Origin: Beta vulgaris subsp. vulgaris
Lineage: Eukaryota; Streptophyta; Magnoliopsida; Caryophyllales; Amaranthaceae
Reading direction: 5' to 3'
Length of the DNA stretch: 64,000 bases
Assembly: GCF_026745355.1 (NCBI RefSeq)
Contig: NC_079209.1
Location: 1,240,001 to 1,304,000, forward strand
Part shown: positions 1 to 12,479 of the stretch, one piece after another
How the letters are laid out: each line of letters begins with the position of its first letter
Numbering within the stretch: position 1 is the stretch's first letter
Notes under the pieces: model-generated
The model's input: only the letters and a program-made list of their open reading frames with translations
Told to the model about the DNA's origin: nothing
Databases searched by the model: none
Made by a program: the position numbers and the translations under genes

Positions 1-163
1 ATATTCTGACATCCCCTGCATTTAACTTAAAGAGTGACTTTCTCACAGTTAAAGAATTCTAGACTCCGTTGCTTCACCAAGCCATGCCAAATGTACAACA
101 TTAGTTAGTCTTAATGGATGTGCGTCTATGATGTTATTAGTTATTAGAAAAAGAAGAATTCAC

Positions 164-269
164 ATGTGTCTAGGCAGCTGAGCTACAGGCATGGCAGCTG
201 AACAACTTTCATGAGTTGCAGATGTAGGGGAGCCATGAGAAGATGGTTTGGGCGTAGTAATTTCAGGAA
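164..269 (-). other. possible terminal coding exon of an unidentified gene
   Basis: On the minus strand an acceptor-like CTTACAG near 270 is followed by an open frame reading PEITTPKPSSHGSP and ending in VAQLPRHM and a TGA at about 164. The Ser/Thr/Pro-rich composition resembles a disordered C-terminus. I could not find upstream exons that join in frame, and I do not recognise a family. It could be chance. Transcript evidence would decide. Confidence 0.2.
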
Positions 270-2496
270 GGATCTGTAAGGAATTTGAAATATGTAGTTC
301 ACGATAAGAGAGCTTGATAATATTTTTTTTTATGTTGTTTGTGATAAAGGAGTCCTTAGCATAAGGACAGATGCATTTAGATCCACTATGAGATAGGTAA
401 ATGATGGTGGTGTCGTTGAAAGACTTAATCGAACCAACAACTGCTAATCATGCTTGTTATTCAAAATATTGTCGTTCTCTAACCAGCTTCCGAAGACTAA
501 ACTTGGTAGGTAATGCACTCTGCATAGTGTGTAATTATCCGGAGAAGAGGTTCCTTAAAGTGTGTCAAGGTAAAGAATTTTTGATGAGCAAAATCATATA
601 AGAGCAAATCATCATTCTACCCTGAAGCATACAAGTACATTAATGCAAAATGAAAAGTTTTATTGCTGAGAAGACATACTACATAAAAATGACCGGAATA
701 CACATAAACCAGAAGTCCCACATCAGTTTCGTCATTTAGTAATCCTGTATTGGTGAATCCCCTTAATCAGAGATTTTGCACTACACCAATCTCTTAATTC
801 ACTAATTTCACTCCTGACAGGATTTCCTTTGTAGTAACTAGTAGTCAATATAAACTCTCCATCTCTAAATCATGGGACATTATACCATTTGCTATAAAAT
901 TAATCTAGATATCAAGCATGAAGTTAAAAATCTCCCACTGAAGCGAAACCCAATCGTGTTTGTATTCAAGGAAGACCTTGATCATTCATCGTCTACACGA
1001 CAACAATCAGGCGTTTAATGTTTTATTTTCCCCTTCGATAAGAATTTATATCACGCACTAAGCTCTTCGATTATTTATCATGAAATCCATAATGCAAGAA
1101 TTAACAACTAACAAGGCATAAGCACAAATCACAATATTGAATTATACTCCAAAGATTCTTTCATTTCACCTACCCATGTAAAACAAAGATTAAATTAAGC
1201 TTAAACATAATCATTCATAGAAGGAAACCAAACATGCACGTACAGCTAAGCCTAAACAAGTTGTAAAACTAAAAATTGAAGAATATTCATAGAATGATCT
1301 TCATCCTCAGGAAATAAATTATTTGAAAATTAAATCAATAAAAGCAGATAGATATACACAAGAAATTTTGGAAGTATTACATCAACAACTATCACATCAG
1401 ATAGCACTCAACATTAAGAATATTACCAAAAATTAACGAAATGACAAAATTAAAATCACGCCAATTTTTCATATAAAAATTCAATTGCTAACCATACAGA
1501 AAATCCAAAAAACAAAAGTAATTTTTTAAAAAAAACTACCAACATCATCGACGGCTGATCTCATGAAGGCCATGAAATTCGTAAAATAAAATTATATGTG
1601 TGTGAAGTATGAACGAGAAATTGAGAAGATTACTCCGAAAACCTAGAAATTAGACCTAAAAATTGGAAATTGCAAAGTTTCCGCGAATCAAATAAGATGA
1701 AATTGTGAAAATCAACATTAGACTATTAGAGAGTGAAAAAATTACCATGTTCATAGGTGTAGATAGCTGCGGAAGTTATCTGGGAGTGTAATTGGCTGAG
1801 AATTTGGGGGTTGCAGAAGAAGCAGATGAATGGCGGGAAAGAAGTATACATTTTTCTTTTTCTTTATTGATAGTATTTATTTTCTCGTTCTTTCGGACTG
1901 AATTAATGAAACTTTAGTTCATTTCAATTGAGTTTAGACAAATTCAATTCAGTTCACTTCGTTGTAGAAGAAGTCAAGAAGAGAGACGAATTCATCTAAT
2001 TATCTATTGGGATGTTTAGGATTGGCTATATTACTTGTCTGCGGTGAAAACTCGTTTATTTTATGATAATTGTTTGACTATTAACGAATTTGTGTTAAAT
2101 GAAATATGTGTTTGATGTTGCTTTTATGTGTAAATATACAAATAGAAGCCAACCGCCGACAAGTAATACTAGTATAAACACCGTTTTTTTTTCTTTTGGT
2201 TGAAATATGTCTTTCTATTTACTTTAAAATCACTTATCAAATCTTTTGCGTTTGACCACATGAAAAATCTAAAACTAGTGAAAAAAATCACTTCAAAAGC
2301 GAACAACCAATGCAAACACCTACAAAAGTCTTGCTAGGTCACCAAAGTGAATTTTAAGCTTGCTATACTGTGTCAATTAAAAAAATTATTTGTTAGATCA
2401 ATTTAAAAGCAGGGTGCTGAATTATTTACCTTTTTGGTGAGTGATTTAAAATTCAAATGTTGTATATGAAAAAATAGAGGTAATACTTACTCTAAC
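270..2496. other. AT-rich spacer, no gene recognised
   Basis: No long frame or recognisable domain is seen. On the minus strand there is a leader-like stretch at about 1740-1860 ending in a donor-like ATG/GTAATT. A short ATG-led frame MAFMRSAVDDV near 1540-1566 runs into GTAGTT. These might be the 5' end of a leftward transcript, but no exon chain can be assembled. The segment around 1885-1975 has AATTCAGTTCA words like the Tourist-type MITEs further right, without clear ends. Confidence 0.4.
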
Positions 2497-3124
2497 TAGA
2501 GATGGGCCATTAGGAGGCCCAATCGGACCAGACCATCAATAGCCCGGATCGAACCACGCCAAAACCAGTTCAGAACCGGCCAGGTTTCGTGCAAAAGACA
2601 TGATTTGAGTGAGTACAGTTGAAAGGTAGATAAAGGGAACCGGGCAGGACCGCCATCGAAACCGAACCGTGGATCGTAATGGACGTTGGGTTGTCCCGCT
2701 TGGAGACCGTGGTTTGAACCACCATAAGGACCGTCAAGGACCGCCCACAGAATCGCCTTAGAACTGTACTTGTTATGTTTGTCTTCATAAGGTTCTCCAA
2801 AAAATCAACACAACTTCCCACCTTCTTCCAGTTTCATCTTTGTGGAGGTGTGGGCCGCTTCCTCCAATTTCGTCTGCGTTGCTTTGATGATCGGTCCTTC
2901 CCTCCGTCTTTGCACCACCCCATTTAGTGTTTTGGGTGAGGACCGGTGGTCTGGCCCGGAACCGATCTGTCCACTGAATCGTTTTGAACCATGATGCAAC
3001 CGGTCCAGGGTTGATAACTTGCTTCTAGCTCCGACCTTGAACTGAACCGCACCGGTCAAGTAACTGGTCCCATTCAGGTTCACGGTTGTCTGAACCGGCT
3101 CAGCCCGGACCGTGGCCACCTCTA
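2497..3124. mobile_element. hAT-type non-autonomous element (GGACCGG words)
   Basis: The left end reads TAGAGATGGGCC and the reverse complement of the right end reads TAGAGGTGGCC, an imperfect terminal inverted repeat. Flanking octamers ACTCTAAC and ACTCCACC agree at 6 of 8 positions, as expected of an old 8-bp target duplication. The interior is GC-richer than its surroundings and full of degenerate GGACCGG/GAACCGG words. Minus-strand open frames inside it are repeat artefacts, not genes. Confidence 0.65.
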
Positions 3125-4617
3125 ACTCCACCTATTAATTCTTATTCCATCCTCTATTTTAGATGACCTGTTTTGATTTTTGACACTATTCACATGTATA
3201 ACTTTGACTATCTTTTGTGATTTGTACTTAAGGAAAAATATAGTCATGTGTGATCTTGTTAGATTCGTCTCAATGTATATTTTCGTAATATCACTTTATA
3301 TAATTTTTGTTTATTGACAATTAGAGATATAAAGGTTTAATGTAATGCATTAGCATGTGTGTCCAATGGAAACGGGTCAACTAAAAAAAAAGAGGTAGTA
3401 TATCTTAAAAACACCTTTGTAAACAGTAGCTCAAGTATAATGGTATACAACCTATAAAATATTACTTTAGGTTTCAACAATCTAAAGATGTCAAAGGAAC
3501 AACTCAAGCAAAAGCTTAAACTAATTATGGTTGAGGCCCCATAAATAGTCACTTAGAAAGAAGAGATGGATTAAACTCGTGACCTTTTTGTCGCATTGAT
3601 TTAATTCGATACCATATCAAAATATCATGAATAATTTTATAGTCTATCAAAAGATCGACATCTCATAAATCATATACAAAATCAAAGAGTTAGCCACAAA
3701 ATCAGAGATCAAAACTCAAGGTTTGTAAACCTTTTTTTTTTTAAATTTATTGTTTTCAATTGCTGGCGGCTGGTCCTTTATATCCAATGGAGATGATATC
3801 ACGTATAGGTACGATGCAACATTCCAGAATTGGAACTTTACTAGAAGATATTCAAGTTGGGGTAAATTCCACAAAGCTAAAGACTAAAGTGGTAGCTTGC
3901 ATAAGTTACTAAGCTTGCAACAAAGAACTTTATCCCATTTGGTATATGGATGCTCTATGGTTTACATGTCCAAATCAAAATTGACCAAACCTCAAATATA
4001 TATTATGTATTTCAGTTAGGCCCTCATTTTTTTCTCTTCAACTAATAATAATATTTCAAGTAAAAATTAGTTCTAAATAATAAAATATAGTTTTAACTTA
4101 TAACAAAGATTAGTAAAAACAAAATACGATCTTAGGTACGTCCCAAAACAAGTAGTAAGTTTAATTATAGTATCTGGTGGAAACCCTAGGTGTTCCGAGC
4201 AAGATCTAAGAGTTTGTAATATAAGATTTGCCTTTTGTTTTTCAGAACAAAGCTTATATCCTTTTGTTAAGAAGACTATATTTAGATTATCTCATGAACA
4301 ACTCACATATGAGTGGAAGTATTGTCTCACATTGAATATAAGGGAAAAAACAACTTTATAAGCTTGAAGAGTCACTCTTCAAGTCTTTGTCTCCTTTCAT
4401 TGCCAATTAGTTTTAGATGAAGCCTCATTTGGCTTATAAGTTGTCCAAACTCTACTCCATTAATGGATACAGTATGGTACACATGAAAATCTAACGTCAA
4501 ATATGGGTCATTTGTATTCATATGCGTGGAGTCTTATTAAAGTCATATCAGCATTAAAATTATTACTTATAGGTAAATTATTACTTATTCAAAATATCAA
4601 CACTTTAAATTATCATT
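3125..4617. other. spacer without recognisable gene
   Basis: AT-rich sequence with short open frames only. I see no domain, RNA gene or well-bounded repeat. Confidence 0.5.
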
Positions 4618-4890
4618 TCTTTTTGTAAGAGACCGCCTACTTTTTATTTAAAATTAGGCAACAGCCCAAGCCCAATATTAAGGGAAAATGGACCAACGTT
4701 CTACATACATAAAGTTATTAGTTTTATCTACGTAAAGACCAATTTAATATAGTATATCTAGTGACCAGTTTAATATATGTAGTGACCATATCAATCCGTT
4801 TAGTAATCACATTCTTTAATCCATTTAGTGACTAGTTTAATCCATTCAGTAAGACTGTCAGGTTATTTTTTAAAAGTGTCTATTGTATTT
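4618..4890. mobile_element. decayed MULE-type MITE relic
   Basis: It begins TTTGTAAGAGACCGCCTAC and continues with AAAATTAGGCAACAGCCCAAG and AATATTAAGGG. This matches the left part of the better-bounded copies at 13605-13786 and 35413-35592. The inner part carries several TAGTGACCAGTTTAAT-like repeats and the right end is degraded, so the boundary is approximate and no 9-bp duplication is visible. Confidence 0.5.
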
Positions 4891-5699
4891 CGAGATTCAA
4901 ATGAAATAAATAAACAAACGAAGGAGAAGAGAAGGGACGACTAAGTTGGTGCGACATGTATAGGGATAGTGCTATATTATAGTGAGATGGAATGAGATTG
5001 TTAGTAGAACATTGGCTTGGGTTTGTCTAAACAAAGGAAGGAGAAGAAAAGGAACTTCATCTAAAATCAAATTGTTCCAATTAAAAGAGAACACACAGCA
5101 GGTAATTATGCTAGGTGTTAAAGTCATGAGACATTGTAATCTTTTTTTTTTTTTTTTGACAATGGGGAAAAACAGGAACTAAAACAGAACTTAAAGCATA
5201 TAATTTGTGAATCGCGAACAAGTTCTGGCACACAGGTGAACTGTATCATGTGCTCGTTGAACTTGTTGGCGATTCACTTTTAGAATAAAACACCAACAGA
5301 AAGTTGCAGCTTGGAGTTTAAAAGACATTGTAATCTTATTGAAGCGTGAAGGATTATTGCAATTGTAATATTGTGATATACAACTACTAGCATATGAATA
5401 ACTAAAACCCACAAAAAAAAATGAATACCTCATCTCATTAAAGCAAGTCAATGCAATTTGATAATACATTTTTCTTTTTTCTTATTTTTTTGTATTTTTC
5501 TGAAAAAACTAGCAATCATTCAATGAAATAATGAAGCAAGTCAATGCAAATCTCTGTTTACAAAATGTACCAATAAACAAACATATTACAACATGAAGCA
5601 AAACTGAAAATCTGACATATACTGATATACATCATACATGCATGAACCCTAACAACCTACTAAAAATTTAAAATATGAAACATGATCATCAACATACAA
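4891..5699. other. 3' flank of the MYB gene, no other gene seen
   Basis: This lies just downstream of the MYB stop codon. It holds T- and A-runs and short open frames without family resemblance. Part of it must be the MYB 3' UTR and terminator, but I cannot place the poly(A) site. Confidence 0.45.
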
Positions 5700-7658
5700 T
5701 CATACATTATTATTATTATTACTATCAAAAAGACCAATAGGCACGTCAAAATTCATCAAATTTTGACAATAACTATCAATCTCATTATTCTCATCTTCAC
5801 TGCTAGTATTACTACTACTGTTGGGCTGATACGCCGCCGAGTTAGAAGCACTCAACGGCGGCGTCTGCTGGCTCGTAGACGGCGTCGATAACAAAGACGG
5901 CAGGTGGCTGCCACCATTATTAGTTGCTACATTGTTGTTTAAGCTCAATGTGTCTAACAATGAGTCCATCATATCTTGTACATGACCTTCACCTTCCAAA
6001 GTTAGCATGCTAGTGCTAACATTATTTTGCCATTCATTATTTAACAAAGGACTAGTTTGTTGTATTGCATCAAAGTTGCAATAATTATCTTGGTATTGCC
6101 CTTGTTCTTGATTGATAAAACTCGATTTCATTACTCGAGCATCACCAAAATCCGCAAAATTATTGTTAACAGGAGAAATACTAGAGTTTATAATTGGGTT
6201 GTTATTGTTGTTGATGATGAATTGATTTTGTAGTATTTGATCACAAGGGTTTGAAATTTGTTGATTTGCTAGAATATTTTGTAGGAGAAAGTTTGTGTTT
6301 TGGTTTTGATTTGTTGATAAAAGAGAAGCAAGACCCAAAAGATTTGTTGGGTTAACTAAACTTTGTAAACCAAGTAATTTCAACAAATTTAGCTGATTAT
6401 TATTATCAGATGAATAATTTTGTAGAAGTGATGAGTGATTGTTTAAGATAGAAGGAAGGTCTAAAAACTCGAATCGACGTGTATGGGTCACAGGATCGAT
6501 TCCCATTCGAAGCAATCTTTTCCTAATGTGGGTGTTCCAATAATTCTTGATTTCGTTATCTGTTCTTCCTGGCAATTTAGCAGCAATTGCTGACCACCTA
6601 TGTGAAAAAAGATGGAGAAAGTTAGATAGGAAGTAATAATAGTAACATGTTTTAAATCTGATACTATTTGTTTTTGTTGGACGTTTTGTGGAAAATGAAG
6701 AGAAAAGAAGAGGAAAATTAAAAGATCACTTACTTGTTGCCCAAAACGCTATGGAGTTGAATTATGGCCTCTTCTTCTTCAAATGTAAATCTTCCTCTCT
6801 TGATATCTGGTCGAAGATAATTAGTCCATCGAAGGCGACAACTCTTTCCACACCTCTCAAGACCTGAATTTACAAAAATATTTCCTATTATAATTCGAAT
6901 AATTATTTTATCGATATTGGTGTCTTATTGTTTGATAAATGCCTATATATTTTATTTATTTAAACTAATAAATTTTAACTACAATCAAAATAAAAAAATG
7001 AATAATCTTTAAATCGACACAACAACCGTCATTACACAACCTAAATCCTACATGAAATTATTAATAATAAAAATCAGATATCAACTAAGCATAAAAACAA
7101 ATTAAGTCGACTTGATATGACCCACTTGTCATATTATATAATAATTGTACAATCATATAAAAACTTTATAAACAACCATATATTATTAAACCCAAATCTA
7201 AATACAAACACCATCCAATTATCCGAATTGTCAACTCTACTTGCTCTCTTTTTCAAAGAAAAAAAACTAAAAACCCTACTATAAGTGAACACTTTTTTTT
7301 GGTGTTAAATGCAACCAACTTAATTACCGATGTCAAATATAGTCTTACAATCCGAGATTAGAGAAATGAACACTAGTAAAACTACCTAAAGTTATACATC
7401 CACATTGTAGACTACAAATCATATAATAACCATTAATTTATCTCGACCTAAAAACCAAAAATATAAAAAAAATAAAATTTGAAAAATGAAGATATATAAT
7501 TCAAATGAAGATAAAAAAAACTCACCAGCTTTCTTAGGAAGAGTTCTCCAGTTTCCAGGACCATGATTTTGAATATAATCAACAAGTTTTTGATCTTCTT
7601 CAGGTAACCATGGACCTTTCTTCAATCCCTCTTTATCACAACATGGTGCTCTTCCCAT
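5700..7658 (-). CDS. R2R3-MYB transcription factor (MYB41/74/102-like)
   Basis: A DNA-binding regulator expected in the nucleus. Exons are 7658-7526, 6863-6734 and 6597-5700, with GT..AG introns that keep frame, giving 386 residues. R2 (about 14-61) and R3 (about 67-112) are complete, with regular tryptophans and [17 protein letters not shown]. The intron positions are those usual for plant R2R3-MYBs. After R3 comes [14 protein letters not shown] and a FLDLPSIL stretch, characteristic of the group with Arabidopsis MYB41, MYB49, MYB74 and MYB102, which controls cuticle, suberin and stress responses. The C-terminal half is Asn/Gln/Ser-rich and probably disordered and activating. Family assignment is firm; the exact orthologue is inference. 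It stands alone, with transposons starting about 750 bp upstream. Confidence 0.95.
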
Positions 7659-8406
7659 CTTTTATGTATGTCTTCTGATATATGATAATCTTTACTATAT
7701 ACTATATATAGTATATTTGATGAAGAAAAATATAATCTTTATGTATATATGTATGTGATTAGTTAAATGTTCTTTGTTTAGTTATTGTTTGTGAAGTAAT
7801 TTATGCAGGTGATACATGCATGAAGATGGTATATATATATATGAGTGTTATATGAGGTGAGAAAGCTTGAAGAGAAAGAAAGTCAACAAGATTTGTTGCC
7901 GTCCACTGTTTGTTATACAAGCTACGTGTCCTTTCTATTTGAGGAAATTAGAGCCTTGAAATTTTAATTTCTAGTGAAAATAATAGTTATTATTGATAAT
8001 ATGATGTCACATAGTTCATATAATGAGTATACATGTACATCATGTATGTTTTTTTTTATGTATATTATGATGTTTTGTGGCCACGTAATCCAATGCTATA
8101 TCTAAATTTGTTTCCATGACATTCTATAGATTGTGTTAAAAGTTCAAAGTGTAGCTAGCTACTTAGATTGGAGCAAAAATGTAGAAAGCGAGTATGTAAG
8201 AAGAAGTTCTTCATGGTCAATAATGTGGTTATGTCAAAGAAATTTACACCTATAATAAAGCCATAGAGGTGACGCAACAAGAAATTTAGGGTTCATGAGA
8301 ATATTTGTTTTTAATAACAAAAAGATCGTTTGACCTAGCTAGTTGAAACCTAGTTACTTGAAGAGATTATGGTATATTGGTAATTATTGATGTTTTAGAA
8401 TGCAAG
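7659..8406 (-). promoter_or_regulatory. upstream region of the MYB gene
   Basis: About 750 bp lie between the MYB start codon and the first upstream transposon. A palindromic ACTATATATAGT tract lies about 35-60 bp before the ATG, and a TATATATATATA run at about 7831-7842 is the better-placed TATA candidate. No transcription start can be proven from sequence. I see no other gene here. Confidence 0.35.
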
Positions 8407-9152
8407 TAGGGATGGGCATGGGTCCAGAAGCCGGTCCAGATCCGGTTGAACGCACTCATTTTAAAGGGTCTGGGTCCAAAATTTTGAGACCCATTGTGTC
8501 TGGGTTGGATCTGGGTCTAAGTGTTTTAAAACGGGTATGGGTTCGGGTATGATAATTTTAGACCCAGGCCCGACCCAGAGACTCGATGTATTTTTTTAAC
8601 ATATAAATATATAAAAAATATATAAATTAATTTTACCCTAAATCCCTACACCCTAATATAGTAATACACACAAGCCACAACCGACCACTTCAAATTTCGA
8701 CCTTCCTGTTTCTCTCTGCCTTTCTGCTTCACTTCAAACTTCGAATTCCTAGTTCTACTTCGAAAGAATTTTTATTATTATTATGAATTTGAGTAACTTA
8801 AACTTATTGTAGACCAATTGTGAATTGTAACATTTTGATATTACATTGTTGTGGTTGTTTAATTTAGGATATTTTGTGAAAAAATTAAACTATTCTTTTG
8901 GTCCCATATCATTTTAATTACTAAAGAAAATGTGCGTAAAAAATTGCAAAGTAAAAAAATAAATAGAAAGTCAAAATATGCTTGAGACTCATTTTGGAAC
9001 CAAGATCCGCCAGACCCATTGGGTCTGGGTAAGGGTCCAAAAATTTTAAACCCTGTGGTCTGGGGCGGGTATGGGTCCAAATAAATAACGGGTTTGGGTT
9101 TGGGTCTGGGTCTAGTTGGACCCGCCCCAAATCTGGCCCATGCCCATCCCTA
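8407..9152. mobile_element. hAT-type non-autonomous element (GGGTCTGG words)
   Basis: Both ends read TAGGGATGGGCATGGG on opposite strands, a 16-bp perfect terminal inverted repeat. Flanks AATGCAAG and TATGCAAG match at 7 of 8 bases, an 8-bp target duplication. TAGGGATG is also how one end of maize Ac begins. Both arms carry GGGTCTGGGT and GGGTCCA words; the centre is AT-rich and non-coding. No transposase is present. Confidence 0.85.
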
Positions 9153-9304
9153 TATGCAAGCTAATATATAGTGCAACATATGCTTGGCCTCGAAACATGC
9201 ATGTGGTGGGATTCAGAGTTGATTGCTCGTAATGAAACATCATACGTAAAGCAAATGAGAATTGAGGTACCAACTTCTTTAATACAATTCCTGAGAGCAG
9301 AGGT

Positions 9305-9790
9305 GTCAAAAACTGGGCCGACCCACGGGTGAACCCGCATGCGACCCAGACCCAACCTGTTCCGAGCCGAGAGTGGTCGATTGGAAAGCCGACCCATTCC
9401 GACCCAGCATTCACCCGTGCCCGTTTAACCCGTGAATTAGTAACCAACCTGAGTTGGGCCACCCAGTTTTACCCGTACCCAGTTGCACCCGTGAATAACG
9501 ACCTGACCCAACCTGTTTCCGACCCAAAATAACCCGCACCCAACTTCACCCGCCAATGACCCAGTTAAACCCACCCAGTTATCACCCAACCCAGTTACCA
9601 CCAACCAGTTACCACCCAACCCAGTTGTGACCCAACCAGCTATCACAACCCAGTTGTGACCCAACCCAGCTATCACCGACCCAGTTGTGACCCAACCCAG
9701 CTATCACCGACCCAATTTCGACCCAACCCTGTTAGCACCCGACCCAACTAAACCCGACCTCACTCAAGCCATTTCGACCCAAGTAAACCC
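9305..9790. repeat. left GACCCA/CCCAGTT word array
   Basis: The stretch is a chain of degenerate words such as GACCCAACC, CCCAGTTGTGACCC and CAGCTATCACC, one local unit being about 30 bp. It lies immediately inside the left end of the 3.9-kb element. Open frames crossing it on either strand are repeat translations (for example GLGHNWVVIAG) and should not be annotated as genes. Confidence 0.8.
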
Positions 9791-10449
9791 ATACAGTTAA
9801 GAAAAAAAAAACAATATAAAAATCCATCATATTTATTTACAATTGAACTAACCATCGTCCATCGCGAAACTCATGATCAAGTGCCAAAAAAATCATAGTA
9901 TGAGTATCACAAAATTCTAAATGCTACTATCATACTACACAATAGTCAATATCATCAGTAATTGTAAAAATTAAAAGCAAAACGAACACACAGTTACTTG
10001 ATTCAACAAAGTTTCTTGATTCCATTAATCTAAATCAGATCTATACACCAAATTGATTCCAAAAAAATACCAAACAAGAAAACTGAAATTCTGAAATCTA
10101 AGAACTAGTAAACTTCACAAAGCAAATAAAAAAATATCAAGCATAAATCTACAAATATCAAAGCAAATAAAAAAATATCACATTCGAACTTCATTAAATA
10201 AATGTATAAATCTGGGTAAAATCCAATTACTTCACAATTACATTAGTTCATTGCAAAAATATAACAAGATCTAAAAGTTACAAAAAGAAAAAAAAGTTCA
10301 GTTAATTTTACTAACATCTTAATCGAAGAAGAAAAATAGAATATTAAACAAGATGAAGAGAAGAGCAAGAAGAAGAAAAAAATATATTAACAAGAATCGA
10401 AGAAGTGAAGATCTAAGACAAAAAAAAAAAGGAAAAGAAGAGGAAAAGT

Positions 10450-10740
10450 AATGGATGAAACGGTGCTTGAACGACCGCAATCGCGAACCCAACCTTGCGA
10501 TTGTGCGATGAGGGCTGGGCGAGCGGTTCGCGCGACGAGGGCTTGTGCGACGAGTGTTGAGTCGACGCTGCTGGGGGCTGGGCGACGATGTTCGAAGGTT
10601 GTGGTGCGTGTGTGCGAGAATTGCGTGCGAAGCTTGAACGACCGCAACCGCGAACGAAGCTTGAAGGAGATTTACCATGAGAGGTGCATGAGAGAGAAAG
10701 TCGAAGGAGATCTACCATGAGAGGAGGAGTATGAGTCGGT
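10450..10740. other. GC-rich block inside the 3.9-kb element
   Basis: Composition rises sharply here. The phrase GCTTGAACGACCGCAA occurs twice (about 10465 and 10630), and GAAGGAGATYTACCATGAGAG also recurs. On the minus strand a pyrimidine-rich run follows, as after a promoter or leader. It may be the remains of the parental element's promoter and first exon. The short frames overlapping it in several phases have no recognisable domain. Confidence 0.4.
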
Positions 10741-11790
10741 TGAGGAGAAGTGAGAGTGAGGGAGGCTGAGGAATGAGGATGGGAAGGAAGGGGAGGGTTT
10801 AGGGTTAGAAAGGAATTTGATTCAATGGTTGGATTTTGATCTTTCTCAAATCAATGGTCCTAATTCATAATCTTTGACATTATTTTTTAACCAATGAGAA
10901 TTGAGAGTGGTCAATCACATGGATTGCTAACTTAATCAATGGTTGGATTTCATCTTTTTAAAATCAATGGTATTTCCCTCAAACAAAAATAAATAGCCTA
11001 AAGTACTAATAAATTAGTATTGTATTTTGATATTATTATATTGAGTATTCTAATTTCTAGTTCTAATATTATTAGTTTACTAACTTTAGAAATTACTAGT
11101 ATTACTATAAATTAGAAACATTCGAAACTAAATTAGTATTATTGATTTTTAAGAAATTATTTATCTAAATTTATAATTTAAAAATATGTGAACATGTTAT
11201 ATGCGGTAATTAGGGATTAATTTAATGTTAACATGTAAGACGTAACACGGTAACAATTAGTCGATTATTGCCGATGGTCGATAGTATGATTTGGACTTAA
11301 TGTCTTAATTATTGCATTTACAATTTAAATTATGTCTTATTGTTGATACTTGCGTGCTATTGTGTTAACTTTGTAATATCACTATATGTTATCACTTTAT
11401 CGATTATCAATTAATTAGTATTTTTATACTTAGTAACAATTAACAACTTACGTCGTCTTGAATTAGCTAATCGACTTACATCGATACATCGATCTAATCC
11501 AATATTAACTTGTTTCAATTCAAATTAGATGTTTTGAGTTTCAATATGAATTTAACTTAAAGACGATTAACTTAAATGAAACATTGTTATATTGAACCAA
11601 TCTACTGAGTTATACGATTAACTTAGAGACGATTAACTTAAAAAAACATAGTCACATTTACATGAAATTCGATCATGTTCATCCTCTACTAACATAGTGT
11701 TTGATTATGTATCATTTTCATATGATATATTGACATATTCGATTAAGTGATAAATGATTAACGTTGATCATTGTTAATTTTTAGTTGTTA

Positions 11791-12093
11791 CTTGTTAGAT
11801 GTTGCTTGTTACTTGTTACTTGTTACTTGAATACTTATGCAATCATCAATAAGAATAACTAAATAAGTGAATAACTAATAGTAACTGATTCAGACTTGAG
11901 AGTGAGTAAGTCACTAACTAATAACAAAATGTTTAAGTTTAATAGTCTATTAACCCTAACACTATAAGTCTATAATAAAATAATTATGGTTGTTAGTTGT
12001 TACTCACTTACTTGTTAGATGTTAGTTGTTACTTGTTACTTGAATACATATGCAATCATGAATGAGAATAACTAAATAAGTAAATAACTAATG
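11791..12093. repeat. direct repeat of about 85 bp (two copies)
   Basis: The copies at about 11791-11880 and 12011-12093 share TTGTTACTTGTTACTTGAAT, then ATGCAATCAT, then AGAATAACTAAATAAGT with a few differences. Both lie in the AT-rich centre of the 3.9-kb hAT element. The smaller TTACTTG word is itself tandemly repeated. Confidence 0.65.
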
Positions 12094-12479
12094 AGTGATA
12101 CTTAGTAACTTAGGCAATAGACCAATTACCAATAGCTAATATGGTGAATGGCCCAATAATATAAGATTATAAGTATAACTTATAAGTTATAAGTCTTACT
12201 TTAGTAACATTTCAAATTAGTAATATAAGTATCCAAACTATTAATGATTCAATGTATTATTAAAAAATTCACAACAATGACTCAATCACAATTCACAAAT
12301 ATCAGTATAATTACAGATTACTATAATATACAACTATAAGTATAAAGTATAATGACTATAATCTATATCACAATATCACAATACGTCAATACCACATCCA
12401 CATGTTATAAGTTTATAACAATCTCGACCCAAATCAATACGTCACGGAGCCGCCGGTTCGATATTTAGTCGTTCCAAGT

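Noticed and set aside
9112..9676. Several overlapping frames with GWVTTGLGGNW-like repeats
   Set aside because: They read through hAT termini and the GACCCA array; repeat artefacts.
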